A stretch of DNA of 64,000 nucleotides, taken from the NCBI RefSeq assembly GCF_017591425.1, contig NW_024467120.1, positions 7,006,001-7,070,000 of the forward strand. The letters run 5' to 3'. Shown here piece after piece: positions 1 through 12,645 of the stretch (the stretch's first letter is position 1; every line of letters begins with the position of its first letter). Both the position numbers and the translations under genes were made by a program. The notes under the pieces were generated by a model. That model saw only the letters and a list, made by a program, of their open reading frames with translations, made no database searches and was not told the origin of the DNA. Source of the stretch: Ochotona curzoniae. Its lineage: Eukaryota > Chordata > Mammalia > Lagomorpha > Ochotonidae.

Positions 1-313
1 GCAAGCATATGAAATACAGACTTTAAAGGGAATAATAAAGCTCTACTACTGCGTGGGGAATTAAGACCCCAGACCACTCTGATTTAAGCCCAATATGATG
101 CACAGGCACAAAAGGCCTTTACAGGGTTCCCGATTGGTAACAGTATTACTCATTTGCTGCTTTTTCATGTGAGTAATCAGGCTGATCTACCTGATTAATC
201 AGATCCTTTTCTTAAGCGTCCCTTTATTTTTAACTTGATATGAATTAATCAGTAACAGTTTTCAGAGATGTTTGCTTTTGGCACTGGAATAAAGACTTCG
301 ATTGGAAAGCTCT

Positions 314-550
314 GGGCCCAGCATGGTAACCTAGTTGCTAAAGTCCTCACCTTGCATCCACCGTGATCCCCTAGGGGTACCAGATCATGTCCCAGCAGCC
401 CCAAGCTCCTGGTTTCTGATCAGCTCAGCTCTGGCCATTGCAATCACTTGGGGCGTGACTCAACGGACAGAAGAGCTTTCTCTCTGTCTCTGCTCCTCTC
501 TGCGTATCTGACTTTCCAATAAAAACAAATATATCTTTTTTAAAAAAGAA
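314..550 (+). mobile_element. C-type SINE, internally shortened
   Basis: It starts GGGCCCAGCATGG and ends CCAATAAAAACAAATA before an A-rich tail. The middle of the consensus (the GGCCTGGGAAAGCAG block) is missing. Confidence 0.85.
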
Positions 551-685
551 AATTATTACTCCTTGCAAAAGAACCCATAGCCTGTTTGGTGAGTTCATTT
601 ACTAGTACAAGGTTCCTAGAAGCACAGAGCTTTCCACTGAGTGGGCAGGCAGTTTGATAAATGAGAATTAAATTTACAGGAATTT

Positions 686-742
686 GTAAATATATATGTG
701 CAATATATATATATATATACAAATATATATTTGTACAAATAT
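686..742. repeat. (TA)n-rich low-complexity stretch
   Basis: Alternating TATA runs are interrupted by TGTGCA and ACAAA. No genes overlap it. Confidence 0.85.
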
Positions 743-807
743 GTACAAGTGTCTGTAACAGGGAGAAGGTACTTGGCACTGACATTCAGACACTGCTTGG
801 GAAAACT

Positions 808-1072
808 CACATCTTGTTTAAGAGCACCTGGGTTCAAATCCCAGCTCTGCTCCTGATTCTAGCTTCCTGCCAGTGTGCACTCTGGGAGCCAGCAGGTGAT
901 GGCTCAAGCAGTTGGGTCCTGGTCACCCATCTAGGAGACCTGGACTGGCCTCTTGATATGCCACTGCTCTTCACTGTAGCCTGGTCCTGGCCGTTTCAGG
1001 CATATGCAGAGTGAACCAGCAGGTACAATCTGTCTGAGTCTCTCTCTACCTTTCCAATACATGAAATTAGAG
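808..1072 (+). mobile_element. Old C-type SINE
   Basis: GGTTCAAATCCCAGCTCTGC (box B region), a CTTCCTGC block and a terminal CTACCTTTCCAATA are recognisable. It is much diverged and lacks the 5' head. Confidence 0.7.
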
Positions 1073-3940
1073 GGAAGGAATTGCTTCTGGTTTGGAAAGG
1101 CGGGTTATCACATGTGTATCTCCATCCTCTTGAGATCTTACCAAAATAATAGTGAGCTCTTCATCACTAATGAAATACCTGACACAGGCCGCTTAATGCA
1201 GGAAAGAGGTTATTTCGCTCACAGTTTGGGAGGTTCGGGAGCATGGCACCTGCCTTAGCTAAAAAGAACCTCATGGTCCCCTCTGCTTGTGAAAATAAAT
1301 AGCCTTTAAAAGGTCACATAGCATCAAAAGGATGAGAATCCTATTGGTTGCAGGTTTTGCATCATCAATGCTAGAGCTAAAGACCGATGGCACGGATGCC
1401 TGTGGGATTCTCAGGGCAGCTGATTTCACCCTTGAGTTCTGTGTTTGGTCAAAAGTGGGGGCTACGGCAGGTGGATAAAACATGTTTTCAGGTGTCTGAG
1501 GTCTCATTCTCTTCTTCCTGTTGTCGGACTGTGTTCCAGGAAGGCGTCGTGAGCAGAGGATGGCGGAGCTGCATGTGAGAGTAGCGATCTCTGACTGATA
1601 CAAAAAGGGACTGGATTGAAAGGATGATGGGTAACTCACAGTATCTTCAGGAAGACGAGGGAGCGAGGCGTAGGGAACAGGCGGGAACAAGGTAGCCTGG
1701 GCAGCTGGAACCACAGAAGGAGTTGGCAGCTGACAGCCCAGGCTCCACAGCCTGCCCCCAGGGTCTAGCACTGCCTGTCACCGCAGGAGCACAGCACTGG
1801 GGTTGTCTAAAAAGCTTCTTCAATAGTCTGCATCTCTGTATGATCAATTCTAGATTCCAAATGCACAATGGATGTGGGCTTGGCCTAACTCACACTCTGA
1901 GCTTCCTGGAAAAGAGAATCGGGTGTCGTTAGCTTCTGTAAGTGAAGGGCTTTCCCCCTGCTCCCAGCCTTGCAAACCTGATCAACTGGAGGACTCTGTA
2001 AACATAGGCAGAGCTGTTCAGCTGCCGTGCCCGCAAATACAATGGCAGGTGACCTCCTCAGCTCAGCACTGTGCACAGCGTAGGAAACTCAGTGTGTGGC
2101 AGGTGCCGCATGCACAGCAGGACTGGGGGACAGTTGGCTGCAGATCTGAATAGCTGGGGGGCAGGGGGCTGGAGAGGACACGTGACAGGGTGAAGGAAGA
2201 CAGATGCGCCAGTGTGCCTGAAGGACAGTCGGAAACATGGAGAACAAGCTTCTCATGAAACCAACACAGTTTCCTTGCATAGACACAAGCAGAGCTGTTT
2301 TTACATGGTCTTGAATTATTCTCGAGAACAAATTCTATACAAGTCTACAAAAGTTATGTTCCGAAAGTTGTGAGTCAGTTTGAAAACATTAGTTTATGGT
2401 TAGAATCCCAAATTGTTTCAGATTTTAGTCATAATCAGAACAAAACATTCTTCATCATTTTGGAAATCAAGAGAAATGGCTATGCTTTAAGTCCATCCCA
2501 GTGCTCCCAGGGAGAGGTGGAGGCAAGGTTTTAACTTTAGACTTCGTGCATGCCCAATCGCTTCACCAGCTCCTCCTCCCAGACAGTTGGCTTCTGCCCT
2601 GCCAGCTCCCAGCAGCCAGTCTCCTTGGATTCTGAACTCACTTCTTGCTTTAAGCAAAATGAAAGGCTTACAGACACAAAGCCTCAGAGCTCTTACCCCC
2701 AGGAACCTCCTTTCTTCAAGTGACCCCTTGACCCCATGGGAGTGGTCATTACAGGAGAGCTGGCCCCTTCTTTACCCTGGGTCCAACACTTCTGTTTCTG
2801 CCTGGACAGCCCTCCCATCTCCCACACTTTCTCACCTTGGAGCCTCAGTCTGTCCAGACCCGCCCACTTCTCCATCCCTGCCTCTTGCCCCACAGTGTGC
2901 AAACGGCGTCTCCCTGTACTTGACCTGATTGCACATCGTGTTGTCTTCATAATTAGCTGCCCAAGCAGGGCTTGGTACACAGCATTTACAAAATATTTGA
3001 GCGAATTAAAGAGTGAATAGCCAGACGGAGCTACTAGGTAGTCACCACTGGAAACTAGGTGTTCCTCCCTTAAAAATCTTGATGCCCCAGCTCACTGACT
3101 GAACAACCAGAATACAAGCCATTTCCAGCTGTGGTCTGGTCTCAAACTGGAAATTTGTTTGGATGATTGCTCTGGCGCCCTCAACCTGATTGTTAGGCTT
3201 TAGGTTATTTTCCTTGCTTTTCTGTTCAGAATGTCCTGTGTCATCTTTGGTTTTGATGTGAAATAGATCCTATATCTAGACCTCTCCCTGGCCCTGATCT
3301 GCTAGCCTTTGGCTTGTTAACACAGAGCTGGCCATGCCCTGTTCATGATGTAGTTCTTCCTGTGGTTAAGCTGCCTGGGAGGTAAGCACGTCACTTCCTT
3401 CCCCACCACGAAGCTGAGATGCCCTCCCTCTTAGCATATCCCATTTCCATAAAGGCACACAAGACGGAAAAATAAACCACCAGGCTTTCTTTTGTTGAAC
3501 TCCACATGGAAATGAATTTTGCTTTTCTTGTTATATAAGTCACCCACGCTCAGTTTAAAATGATTTTGAAATATAAAAATGGAGGAAGAGGGAAGTAAGA
3601 TCCCATAAGCCTACCACGAAAACTGAATGCATTTCAACGTTGATGTGCGGTGGGTGTCCTCGAATACTTGATTTCTGTGCTTATGATTTCCCCCTAAGAA
3701 TGCAGTTTCATTATCCACGCCTGCTTCTTTCAAATCACGTATGTAAATCATATCATTAGGAAGTGTAGGACATTCTATTATATAAATGTACAGTATCTTC
3801 CTGGTTTTTTCCTTTTGAGGTTGGTCATTTTTGTTGGACAGAGTTACAAATATTCAAATAACTGGCCGTAAGCCCTTGAAGCAGCATAAATGTATGGAGT
3901 TGCTGATTTGAGGCTATAATTGTATATGTAGACATGACAC
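1073..3940. other. Intron 1 sequence, mostly unique
   Basis: A possible ancient interspersed repeat lies at 1165-1265 (AATGAAATACCTGACACAGG, then GCTCACAGTTTGGGAGG, of a type common in mammalian LTR/MER copies). An L2/MIR-like tail lies at 2955-3010. I see no exon-like conservation or coding signal in the rest. Confidence 0.5.
2955..3010 (+). mobile_element. L2/MIR-type 3' end fragment
   Basis: GCTTGGTACACAGCATTTAC then AAATATTTGAGCGAATTAA resembles the GCCTGGCACATAGTAGGTGC...AATAAATATTTGTTGAATGA tail of L2/MIR. Confidence 0.5.
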
Positions 3941-4174
3941 TCTTTTTAAAAGAAAGATTTATTCAGTTATTTATTTGAAAGGCAGAGTGACAGAAATTTT
4001 CCATCCACTGGTTCACTGGGCCAGGCCAGGTTGAATCCAAGGGCCCGGAGCTACAGTCCTGTGGCAGGAAGTTGGATTGGAAAGGGAAGAGCTGGGACTT
4101 GAACCAGGCACTATACTATGGGATGTGGGCATCTGAAATATTGGCTTGGCCCACTGTACCACAATACATGCTCC
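3941..4174 (-). mobile_element. Old C-type SINE, antisense
   Basis: A poly(T)/ATTTATTTGAAAGGCAGAG left end and a CCCACTGTACCACAATAC right end are the reverse of a SINE tail and head. The centre is shortened. Confidence 0.8.
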
Positions 4175-4689
4175 ATGAACATTCACTTCCCAGAGATAAG
4201 CACTACTAACTTTTGGTATGGATTTTTCCAACTTTGACTCCATGCATATATGGAAAAACTTTAGTGAAGTCTGTAGTTCTAGCTCTTCACTCCTTTGGGA
4301 TCCTTTTCTGCATATCTTTTTACAACTTTGATTTCTCTGCAACTCACCGCTGTTTCCTGAGAAGCTTACCAAGTCATGTGTAGAGATTAATTCAGCATTC
4401 GTGACTATATGGAGGGATGTGTGTGTGTGACATTCCATGAATGAAGGTGATGTGAGAGCTTGGTAATTTACCTGTCAAAAGACTCTGAGAATATGTTCCT
4501 TGGATCATTTAAAACAACTGCAGCCAAGTCCATTCTATGTACAAGGCTCCAGGGAATCATTGCTGCTTCAAACATGAGCCTGTGGTCCAGTGAGGAAACC
4601 TGGAGCTTGTATTTGTTGTGATGAGATTACACAACAGCAGCCCGTAGGTTGCTACAGAAGCAAAGAAGGGGGAAGTCATGGCCACTGAC

Positions 4690-4835
4690 AGATGATTTGA
4701 ACAGACTGGGATTTGAAGCCTGGTTATCTGCCACTTTTGAGCTGAGACCTTGGGTAGACCCTTGACTTCAGTGATTCAGTATAAGCCCAGGAAGTGATCC
4801 TGGCACCTCATTATTATCATGGGTGTTTATTGGGG
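4690..4835 (+). mobile_element. MIR fragment
   Basis: GGGATTTGAAGCCTGGTTAT followed by CTGCCACTTTTGAGCTGAGA and CCTTGGGTAGACCCTTGACT follows the order of the MIR core. Confidence 0.65.
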
Positions 4836-5004
4836 AAGATGATTACAGTGGAGGAGTGGAGACTGGGAGGTAGATAAACTGGTATATTAATACAGTATTG
4901 CACAGCTAAGAAAAATAAGGTCATTCTATATGCACTGATAGGGATCAAACATCTAAGATAATTTATTAATAGCATTGCATGTTATTTACCACCATTTGCA
5001 TCAA

Positions 5005-5275
5005 TATTTAAATATTTGTTTATTATTTGTTTGAAAGATGATGCTGCAGAGAGAGAAGGGGAGACAGATCTTCATCCACTAGTTTACTCCCCAGATGGCT
5101 ACAGTAGCTGGGACTGGGCCAAGCCAGAAGCTTCATCTCTGCCTCCCATGTTGAATGCACTTAGGGCAGCTTCTGCTGCTTCCTCAGGCACATAGCAGGG
5201 AACTGGATTGGAAATTGAGAGCCAGGACTCAAACCAGTGTCCACTTGGGATGTCAGCACTGCATTTTTTAAAAGG
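5005..5275 (-). mobile_element. Old C-type SINE, antisense
   Basis: AAATATTTGTTTATTATTTG, GACAGATCTTCATCCACTAG and CAAACCAGTGTCCACTTGGG mark the tail, centre and box B regions. Confidence 0.8.
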
Positions 5276-5340
5276 TGTCATGTAAAAATGTTGAGGTCTT
5301 TACAAAACCCATGGAAAATGCGCATTGAAGAAAAATTAAA

Positions 5341-5640
5341 TGTTGTGGTACAACAGGTTACACCACTGCCTGAGTTTCCAATGTATCATATTGTAGTACC
5401 ATGTTCAAGTCCTGGCTACTCTGCTTGCTATCAGGCTGCCTACTAGGTGTATTCTGGGAGGCAACTTTTGATGGTTTGAGTTCTTGGGCCCTGCCACCCA
5501 CATGGCAGACCCAGGTGGAGTTCTGAGCTTCTGATTTGGGTCTGGCACGGCACTCCATGGTCATTGCAAAGCATCTGAAAAGTGAACAGATAGATGATAA
5601 CTAACTCTGTGTGTGTGAGAGAGAGAGAGAGAATGTAACA
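5341..5640 (+). mobile_element. Old C-type SINE with (TG)(AG)n end
   Basis: GTTCAAGTCCTGGCTACTCT and CTGCCACCCACATGGCAGAC identify it. The usual CTCTCT part has become a TGTGTG(AG)n microsatellite at 5609-5633. Confidence 0.75.
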
Positions 5641-6390
5641 GCTACCCTGTGCAGTTGTGAACACTATGTGATCAGGTGGAAAGCATCTAACGTGGCACAC
5701 AATATGAATGGAACATTCATGGAAATTGAGACTAAAAGAGAAGCTTCTTTTGGTACAAAGACATTAGCGCAATCCTTGCTTAGATTAACATTGCCATTGA
5801 TAATGCTGCAGAAGTTCCTCGTATGCTCTCCTTACTATCTCCCGTGTCCAGCCCTTTCTTCTGCCAGCACTAAATGGCCAGCCTCTCTGTTGAGTGCCAA
5901 ATAGAAGCCATGGAATAGGAAGGCTGTCCTACAAACTTGTAGGAATCATGAAAGACCTAGCTCCATTCATCCTCCTCCACTCAGCCTGGTGACCTGAAGC
6001 ACAGGCAGGCAATCCACCCTGCAGGACCCAAGGCAGGGTATCCTTCTGACGTTGTCTGGACACGGACTGGCATCCACAGGCCAAGGGTTCAGTCTGCTTC
6101 CATTCCTGCTCCTGAGAGACTGGGTGCAGATTGGGGCTGCCACGGCCCTTTCAGGGTTCAGCTCACAGAGGTCAGGGAAAACATTTAATCTACCAGTTTA
6201 TCATGAAAGTTCTGACAAAGCATACAGGTGCAGAGATGCTTATGCTGAGGTGTGGAAGAAAGGACATGGAGCGTCTGTGCCAAAAGTGTGCCCCTCTAGG
6301 GTTTGCTTGTTTGCTTGGTTTGCTTTTGTGGAAGCTTAATTATCCAAGCACGGCTGGTGCAGTCATCACTGTCTCCAGTCCCCTACTAGG
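5641..6390. other. Intron 1 unique sequence
   Basis: No recognisable repeat, RNA gene or exon is seen. The open frames at 6052-6406 lack domains and splice context. Confidence 0.5.
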
Positions 6391-9060
6391 CTTTTTCTTT
6401 TTTTAATGTTATTATTCATGATGTTTACATAGTTGATCAAGGTGGGAAGGGTTGAGAATCAGGGGATAGTGGGTGAGACTACTGCTTACACATTTTCCTC
6501 TTCTTTCCGTATATGGAGGAGAGAGTGACACAAGAAGAAACCACGCCCAGCTTCCCAACCACCATATTACCCCAGGGATTGGGGCATCCCAAGTTCCCCA
6601 CTGTGGCATTTTCTGAAGGTTCTGTTCGTGTGTTTTCGATAGTTCTAAGAAGCTGCTGATACTGCTGCTCCATGGATGAGGAAATTTTCCGAGGTCGGTT
6701 GGCTGACATAGTCTACCTCGGAGTCTGCATTGGCTCAGAAATTTGCTGTCAAGCTTCACTGGGGTAGTTGATCAATTTGTTCTGCCTTCCATCTTCAGCA
6801 AACCAGTAGGTGCTGTGGCCTGCCCAGCCCTGCCAATGCACGCTCAGCTATCATGCACCTCAGGGAGACCTACAGCCCCTTCAGGGCAACCTGTAATAAT
6901 CCCCACTGGACCAGCCCTCCAGCTCTGATTCTAGTGTCTGCAAGCATGTGCAGTGGACTGATCCCGTCTGTCCCACATCCCATTGAGATCTCCTGTACAT
7001 CATTGGGCATTGAAGCCTAATTCGACCCAACCAACTCCACCCTCCAGCACATACTCATGCCAGTGGGTGCCACCACCTGTCCAGCCAAGCTTGTCCCCAG
7101 TCCTGGTTCTCATGCTCACCAGTGGGAATTTCATCTCATCAAAGAGGAGCCAACAACCTCTCCACTGAACCCACTCCCTGTCCCAGATCTCTCACTCTCC
7201 AGGTAGTTTTGCGGTTTAGCTTGACAAGACTTGCCTCCAGTCCCAGCATTTGGCAGCTACTGCTTCAGCAAAGCCCAACCAAAGAATAACCTGCACTTAT
7301 TCTGGCTCATGCCTGCACCAATGGATATAATCAGTTAGCCCAGCCTGTTCTGCCCCTCCCTCACCCCCATCCCAGCTCTCATGCTCACCAGCATGAGTGG
7401 TGGCCCAGCATTGGAGTCCCCAATGCTCCCCTACCAGGCTCAAGCCTCTGTCCCAGTCTCATGTGTCCTGATGGGTGCTGCAGCCCCTCAGCATTTGCTG
7501 GTGGGTACTATAGCTTGGCCTGTCCCAGTCTGTCCCCATTCCAGCTCGTACTGGTTGGAGCTGCCACCCAGCCCTATACAGTCAGCCCCAAATCCTGGTC
7601 CTAATGTGAAGTAGGTGGTGATGCATCTAAACCCAGTCCCATCCTGCATCCCATCCTAGTTCTCAGATGAACTGGCCCAGCCTGGCCTACCCCAAGACCT
7701 GGGTCACATGTATGCCAGCAGATACTGCAACCTGGTCTGCTGTGGGTTGCTCCTTGCTTTGGTTCTTACACTCACCTGCAGGGACTGCCTCCTGACAAAG
7801 GAGTTCCCCAAGCTCCCCTATTGGGTCTCCTCTCAGTGGCAGATCTCGCGCACACCCGTGGGTCCTTGGTCTAGGCTGACTTAGTCCACCTCCTGTCATT
7901 GCAGGAACAGTAGACTTGCCCAACTGGCCCATACCCAATCCAGTTCTTACTCTTGGGTGTTACAGCCCATTCACACTTAGTCCCTGCCCTGGCCCAGCTC
8001 TCATGTGTCCCAGGGGTTGCAGAAACCTAGCCCAACCTGTCTTAAACCCACTCTGGCTCTCGTGAGCACCAGTGGATGCTGGAGTCTAGCCCAGTCTGGC
8101 ATAGCCCACAGCCTGTCCACATGAGCCAAGGGACACTGCAGCCATGTCCAGCCCAAACTACCACCATTCTGGCTCTCACACTCACCAGTGGGAACCACAA
8201 CCTAGCCGGCGTGTCCCCTAAGGTCCCCAACCAGGCCTGTTCCCAGCCCCCATCTTGCGCATGCCAGTGGTTGCTCTGACCCAGCTCTGTACCACCCATT
8301 CCCTGTCTTACCTTTGCCATCAGATGCTGTAGCCTGGCCTGACACAGCCCATGCCCAGTCCCAAGTCACTGACAAATGCTATAGCTTGGCCATGCTCAGT
8401 CTACTCCCATCCCTGACTCATTCAAGTCAGCAGGTGTGATACCCTGGGCAGGCATGCCCAGCCTTCCAACCTGGCTCTTGAATTTGCCAGTGAGCTAAGG
8501 TTAACCTGGCCCTGCCTGGTCCACCCCCTTTCTATACCACCCCACATGCATGCGGACAGTTGGAACTACTGTGCCTGGTCTGAGCAACACCCAGGCCTAA
8601 GTCAGATGCTCATGAGCAGGAACAACGGCCCATCAGGGGAGTTGCCCTAGTTCCCCAACCAGACCCATTCCCAGACTTATAGCTCACCCATGTCCATGGG
8701 TGCTAGGCCCTTACCAGTCTTAGGCTACGTGTTCTGTCCTGCATATGTCTGAGCAGTGGATGCTGTGGCCCAGCCTGCCCCACACCGTATTCTTGGTTGT
8801 ATCTGCAGGTGCTGCAGCCTAGACCAACCCAGCATGTTCCCAACCCCAGTATCCATGAGTGTGAATTTATTGCGTGGTCATGCCTAGCTCAGCCTGCACC
8901 ACCACCAGCTCCAAGCAAACCAGTTGAAATTACAGATCAACCCCTACTAAGTCTTAATCCTGTAGTTGTGGCTTGGTCTTTCCTGGGACCAGCCTTACCT
9001 GACCTAGATGTGACCAGCCATCTCTGCTCATTAGCTTATACAAGAAACTTGTCAGGGTGG
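6390..9060 (-). mobile_element. GC-rich composite repeat, antisense copy (unclassified)
   Basis: Read on the minus strand, this is a long region of degenerate GC-rich units (about 9060 down to 6830), then a unique 3' module of about 420 bases, then an A-rich tail (T-rich 6390-6406 on +). The units recur every 60-75 bases with variants of CACTGGTGNGCATGAGANCNGG and CCAGCCTGTCCCA, and a longer rhythm of a few hundred bases is marked by CTTGGGGAACTCC-like blocks. The 3' module is homologous to 59740-60165: DNA around GACTATGTCA, a CCCCA...GGG.TGGGGAGCTGGG block, ATATACGGAAAGAAGAGG and AACTATGTAAA all occur in the same order. No LTR, Alu-like head or intact gene is seen. It resembles a VNTR-bearing composite retrotransposon in layout, but the family is not recognised. 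Confidence 0.6.
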
Positions 9061-9071
9061 TTTTTTGACTC

Positions 9072-9336
9072 TTAGGAGCTGGCATCCCACATCAAAGCAC
9101 CTTGGAGTCCCAGCACTTTCTGATTCCAGCTTCCTGCTAATGAACACCCTGGGAGATAGCAGGATGGAACCCAAGTAGTTGGGGCCCTGTCACCCACATG
9201 GGAGACCTGGGTTAAGTTCCTGCTTCCTGGCTTTAAGCCTAACCTAGGTGGAAAATTCTTTGGGGGTATGAACTAGAGAATGAGAGAACTCTGTCATTTT
9301 CTGTCTGCCTTTCAAATAAGTTAAAAATTTTAGAAG
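9072..9336 (+). mobile_element. Old C-type SINE
   Basis: GGAGCTGGCATCCCACATC and CTGCCTTTCAAATAAGTTAA bracket it. It directly follows the composite repeat. Confidence 0.8.
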
Positions 9337-9337
9337 A

Positions 9338-9650
9338 GGGGCTGACACGGTGGCATGGTAGGCTAATCCTCCACCTGCAGCACCAACACCCCTTGTTTGT
9401 GCTAATTGGAGCCCCATTTCCTCTCCAGCTCCCTGCTAATGACCTGGGAAAGCAGCAGAGAATGGCCCCGGTCCTTGGGACACCCTGTACCCACTTAAGA
9501 GACTGGGAAGAAGCTCCTGGCTCCCAGCTTCCACCTGATCCTGCCCTGGCAATTGTGGACATTTGGGGAAATGAACCAGCAAGATGTGAAACCTGTCTCT
9601 CCCTCTCTTTGTAAAATGTGCCTTTCAAAATAAAAACTGAAGTAAATCTC
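9338..9650 (+). mobile_element. C-type SINE
   Basis: It runs from GAGGGGCTGACACGGTGGCA to TGCCTTTCAAAATAAAAAC and is nearly full length. It stands head-to-tail with the preceding SINE. Confidence 0.88.
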
Positions 9651-10814
9651 TTTTTTAAAGACATTTATTACTTTGGAGATTCCAAGACTGTTAGAAATTG
9701 TATGCCAGGAAACCGGAAACAGAGGCCATCTCCACCAGACCCTGGTGATCTCTTCCACAGCAGCAGGTGGCTGTGCAAGGCAAGGCCGGGCATGCAAGAG
9801 GAGGCCTTTACTAGGCTACTGCGGCGGTGTATAACCTACCAAGTGGGTGTGTCACACGTGCAGCCAAGGAGGCGTCTACATTCTGTCCCCCAGGAGCAGT
9901 TTCTGGGGTGCGCTTCTTGCACAGCTAGCTCATTTGTTCCCACGTAGGCTAGGGGCCTTGTGATGGATTCCCTGAGTGACTGTGACAGCAGAGCCCTTTG
10001 CTGTGGACTGGGCCATGCTCTGGCTATGAAAGGACCTTTGAGGTATAGCCGTCATCTGTCCAGTGTTTAGTATCCAGAGTCTCATGTGGAGATTAGTCTT
10101 GGTCTTAGAAAGTTAGATCTCAGTTCTCCTAGCAGCAGAACTTGGTACAGCCTAAGCTCCCATACACTTTTGCTTACAAAACAGCTAGGAACTGTACCTG
10201 GCTGCTACCCTGATTCTTCTTCTGCTACCTAGCTGATTCTTAGCTGGGAGTCCAGCCTTATGTACCCACATTCTTCTCCAACATCACCTTCCTTTTTGCT
10301 TTAGTTGGGGTAGAGAATACAAGGCCTCTTTAAAAAAAATTGTAGAAAATCCATGTTATGGTAAAAACGTACCTAGATTTCAGAATTATTGCACCCAAAT
10401 AGACTCGTCTTTTAATCCTATTTTTCCATGAAGTTTTGAAGTGCCCATGCACAGCTCTATGTCCTGGGCTGCTTTTCCACAGAGAGAAAGCAGGTGTCTG
10501 CTTCTAGGTGGACCAGCCTCAAACAAAGCATGTCTCAGTAGCAGCTCCCTCACGGCCATGGAAAGTGACCACAGTGCTTGGCTGCTGTCACAGGGCCGCC
10601 GGCCCCTTGTTGAACCGCAGCTCACCTCGGTTCAGCTGTTGTTTGCAGACCGTCACTTGGAACAGCAGCTTCCAGATACCCAAAGCAGAGGACTTAAAAT
10701 GCAGCAGACACATTATTGTCTAATGCAACCAAAAGACGTGGGAAAGACCCACCGTGACTCCTGCATACCCAGGAGACTCGGTTTTCTTAGTTTATTTTTT
10801 GTTTGTTTATTTTA
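9651..10814. other. Intron 1 unique sequence
   Basis: No repeat or gene is identified. Open frames at 9618-9947 and 10441-10917 lack recognisable domains. Confidence 0.45.
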
Positions 10815-11128
10815 TCATTTTAAAATTGTGTTTATTTTACTTGCAGAGTTTCAGAGTGAGGGACACACAGAGGAACCTTCCATCTCCTGGTTCTCTCTAG
10901 CTGACTGTAATGGCTGAGGCTGGGCCAGGCTATAGCCAAGAGGTTGAAATTCCATGTGGGTCTGTCCCACGTGAGTGACAGGGGTATAAGCTCCTGGTCC
11001 ATCTTCTACTGCATTAGCAGGAAGCTGAATTGGAAACAGCAGCCAGGTCGCAAACCAGCACTCCAGTATAGGCTGTCGATGATGTAAGCTGCAGCAGCTT
11101 AACCCACTGTGTCACAATGCTAGCCCCA
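10815..11128 (-). mobile_element. Old C-type SINE, antisense
   Basis: GAGGAACCTTCCATCTCCTG and AACCCACTGTGTCACAATGC then TAGCCCC give the antisense order. Confidence 0.82.
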
Positions 11129-11685
11129 TAAGCACTTCATATTATTTGTAATTACTAACAGTATATGTAACAAATTTCCATACCCTGGTAATTTGAAGTG
11201 TTATTTAGTTGCTATACCAATCTAGAGAAATTATAAATTGTAATAAATGATTGTATAAATGTGTATATATACATGTTTTATGGTTTTTTTATATATATAT
11301 ACAGATAACATGTGTGCTCAACCTCCTGATAGAAGATCTCGGGGTCAGGTCACCTCTGTAGTTGTGTGAGCCAATCCTTGCAGATAACACTTTCTCTGTG
11401 TGTATATACAAATGTTGCCTAGGGGACTGAGCTACGAGTGGCCACAGATCTTTCTCTCCTTTCTCCATTCTGTTTCACCTGGGGAGGCTCCATTCTCAGA
11501 CCTAGGCTACCAGCCTATCCACCTCACTGGCACTTCTAGGAAAAATCCCTGCGTTTGGCCTTGGTGGCCCAGCTTTGGCCTGTCCGGTCACTTTGGGGAA
11601 AGGGCAAGATGGAGCACATGGCTTAGCCAGGCTGGGATCGCCTGTGTGCAGAGGCACACATAGGCCATGAGAGGTTAGGAGTGGT
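11129..11685. other. Intron 1 AT-rich and unique sequence
   Basis: AT-rich sequence with TATATA runs (11264-11303) is followed by ordinary unique sequence. Confidence 0.5.
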
Positions 11686-11895
11686 TCCCGCAAACATAGG
11701 TTGGGTTGCTGCTTTCCGCTTCAGAGTCTGGCTGTCTGCTAATGCAGACCCTGGGAAGTTGCAAGGTGGCTTCAAATAATTGCTTTCCTGCCACCCCCCA
11801 CAGGGAACCATGGCCCCAGCCATTGAGGGCACCTGGATAGGAACACTCTTGTGCTATCTCTGCCTTTCAAAGAAATACATTTTAAATAAATAAGT
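11686..11895 (+). mobile_element. Old C-type SINE, 3' part
   Basis: TGTCTGCTAATGCAGACCCT and ATCTCTGCCTTTCAAAGAAA identify it. The head is missing. Confidence 0.7.
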
Positions 11896-12420
11896 GAAAT
11901 ATAATTTTAATACTATTATTTCTTACTATTTTATAAATCCAAAATACAATGCTTAGCATAATCAATATTAAAACACTATTGCCATTTTACCCATTTGAGA
12001 TACTGTCCTTATGATTCCACTGGGGTGAGCTGGAGGGAGCTGGACCTGGCAGCCCGGGTTTAGCTGCTAACTCTCAGAGTAGCTGATGTCTGTCAGCCTC
12101 TGCTACGTTAAGACACGTGTTTCTGCTCCATGGGAGAGGTATCCTGAAATGACAACTTTCCTGAGAACAGTCTGCGCCCAAATGAGCCTTCATATATAGT
12201 GAGCCATACCATGTTAGTCCTGCATTACATGTTGAAATGTGAACAATTGTCTAGTCTGGGACAGCAGAGACTCCTGTCCACCCTGTTGTCTTCTATGCCC
12301 TAAGAGAACAGTGCTCAGTACTAGAAGACAGTACGCGGGCATGTCTCACGTGAACCAAGATTCCACTGCCAACTTGGGGTTGATCACACAGAGGAACCTC
12401 CTTTTGGAATATATGTGACT
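11896..12420. other. Intron 1 unique sequence
   Basis: AT-rich at first, then unremarkable. No gene or repeat is identified. Confidence 0.45.
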
Positions 12421-12645
12421 CGTGTTGGAGCACCGGTTCAAATCCCAGCTCCTCTGCTTTTGCTCTTGAGCCTGGGGAGACACTGAATGAAGGCCCAACT
12501 GTTTGTGTCCCTGGCACACATGTGAGAGACCAGGGTGGACTCTCTGGCCCAGGCCTGTCTGTTGCAAACGTTTGGGAAATGAACCAACAGATGGGAGGAT
12601 TCTTTCTGCCTTTCAAATAAACAAATGGATAAATAAATCTTATTT
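12421..12645 (+). mobile_element. Old C-type SINE
   Basis: GGTTCAAATCCCAGCTCCTC (box B region) and CTTTCTGCCTTTCAAATAAA mark it. It is the last SINE before exon 2. Confidence 0.8.

Noticed and set aside
1271..1771. 166-codon minus-strand open frame in intron 1
   Set aside because: No recognisable motif or conserved splice context. Composition looks like chance.
7381..9075. Pro/Ser/Ala-rich open frames resembling a mucin-like repeat protein
   Set aside because: They are frames through the GC-rich tandem units. Frames open and close irregularly on both strands, and the units carry frameshifts relative to each other.
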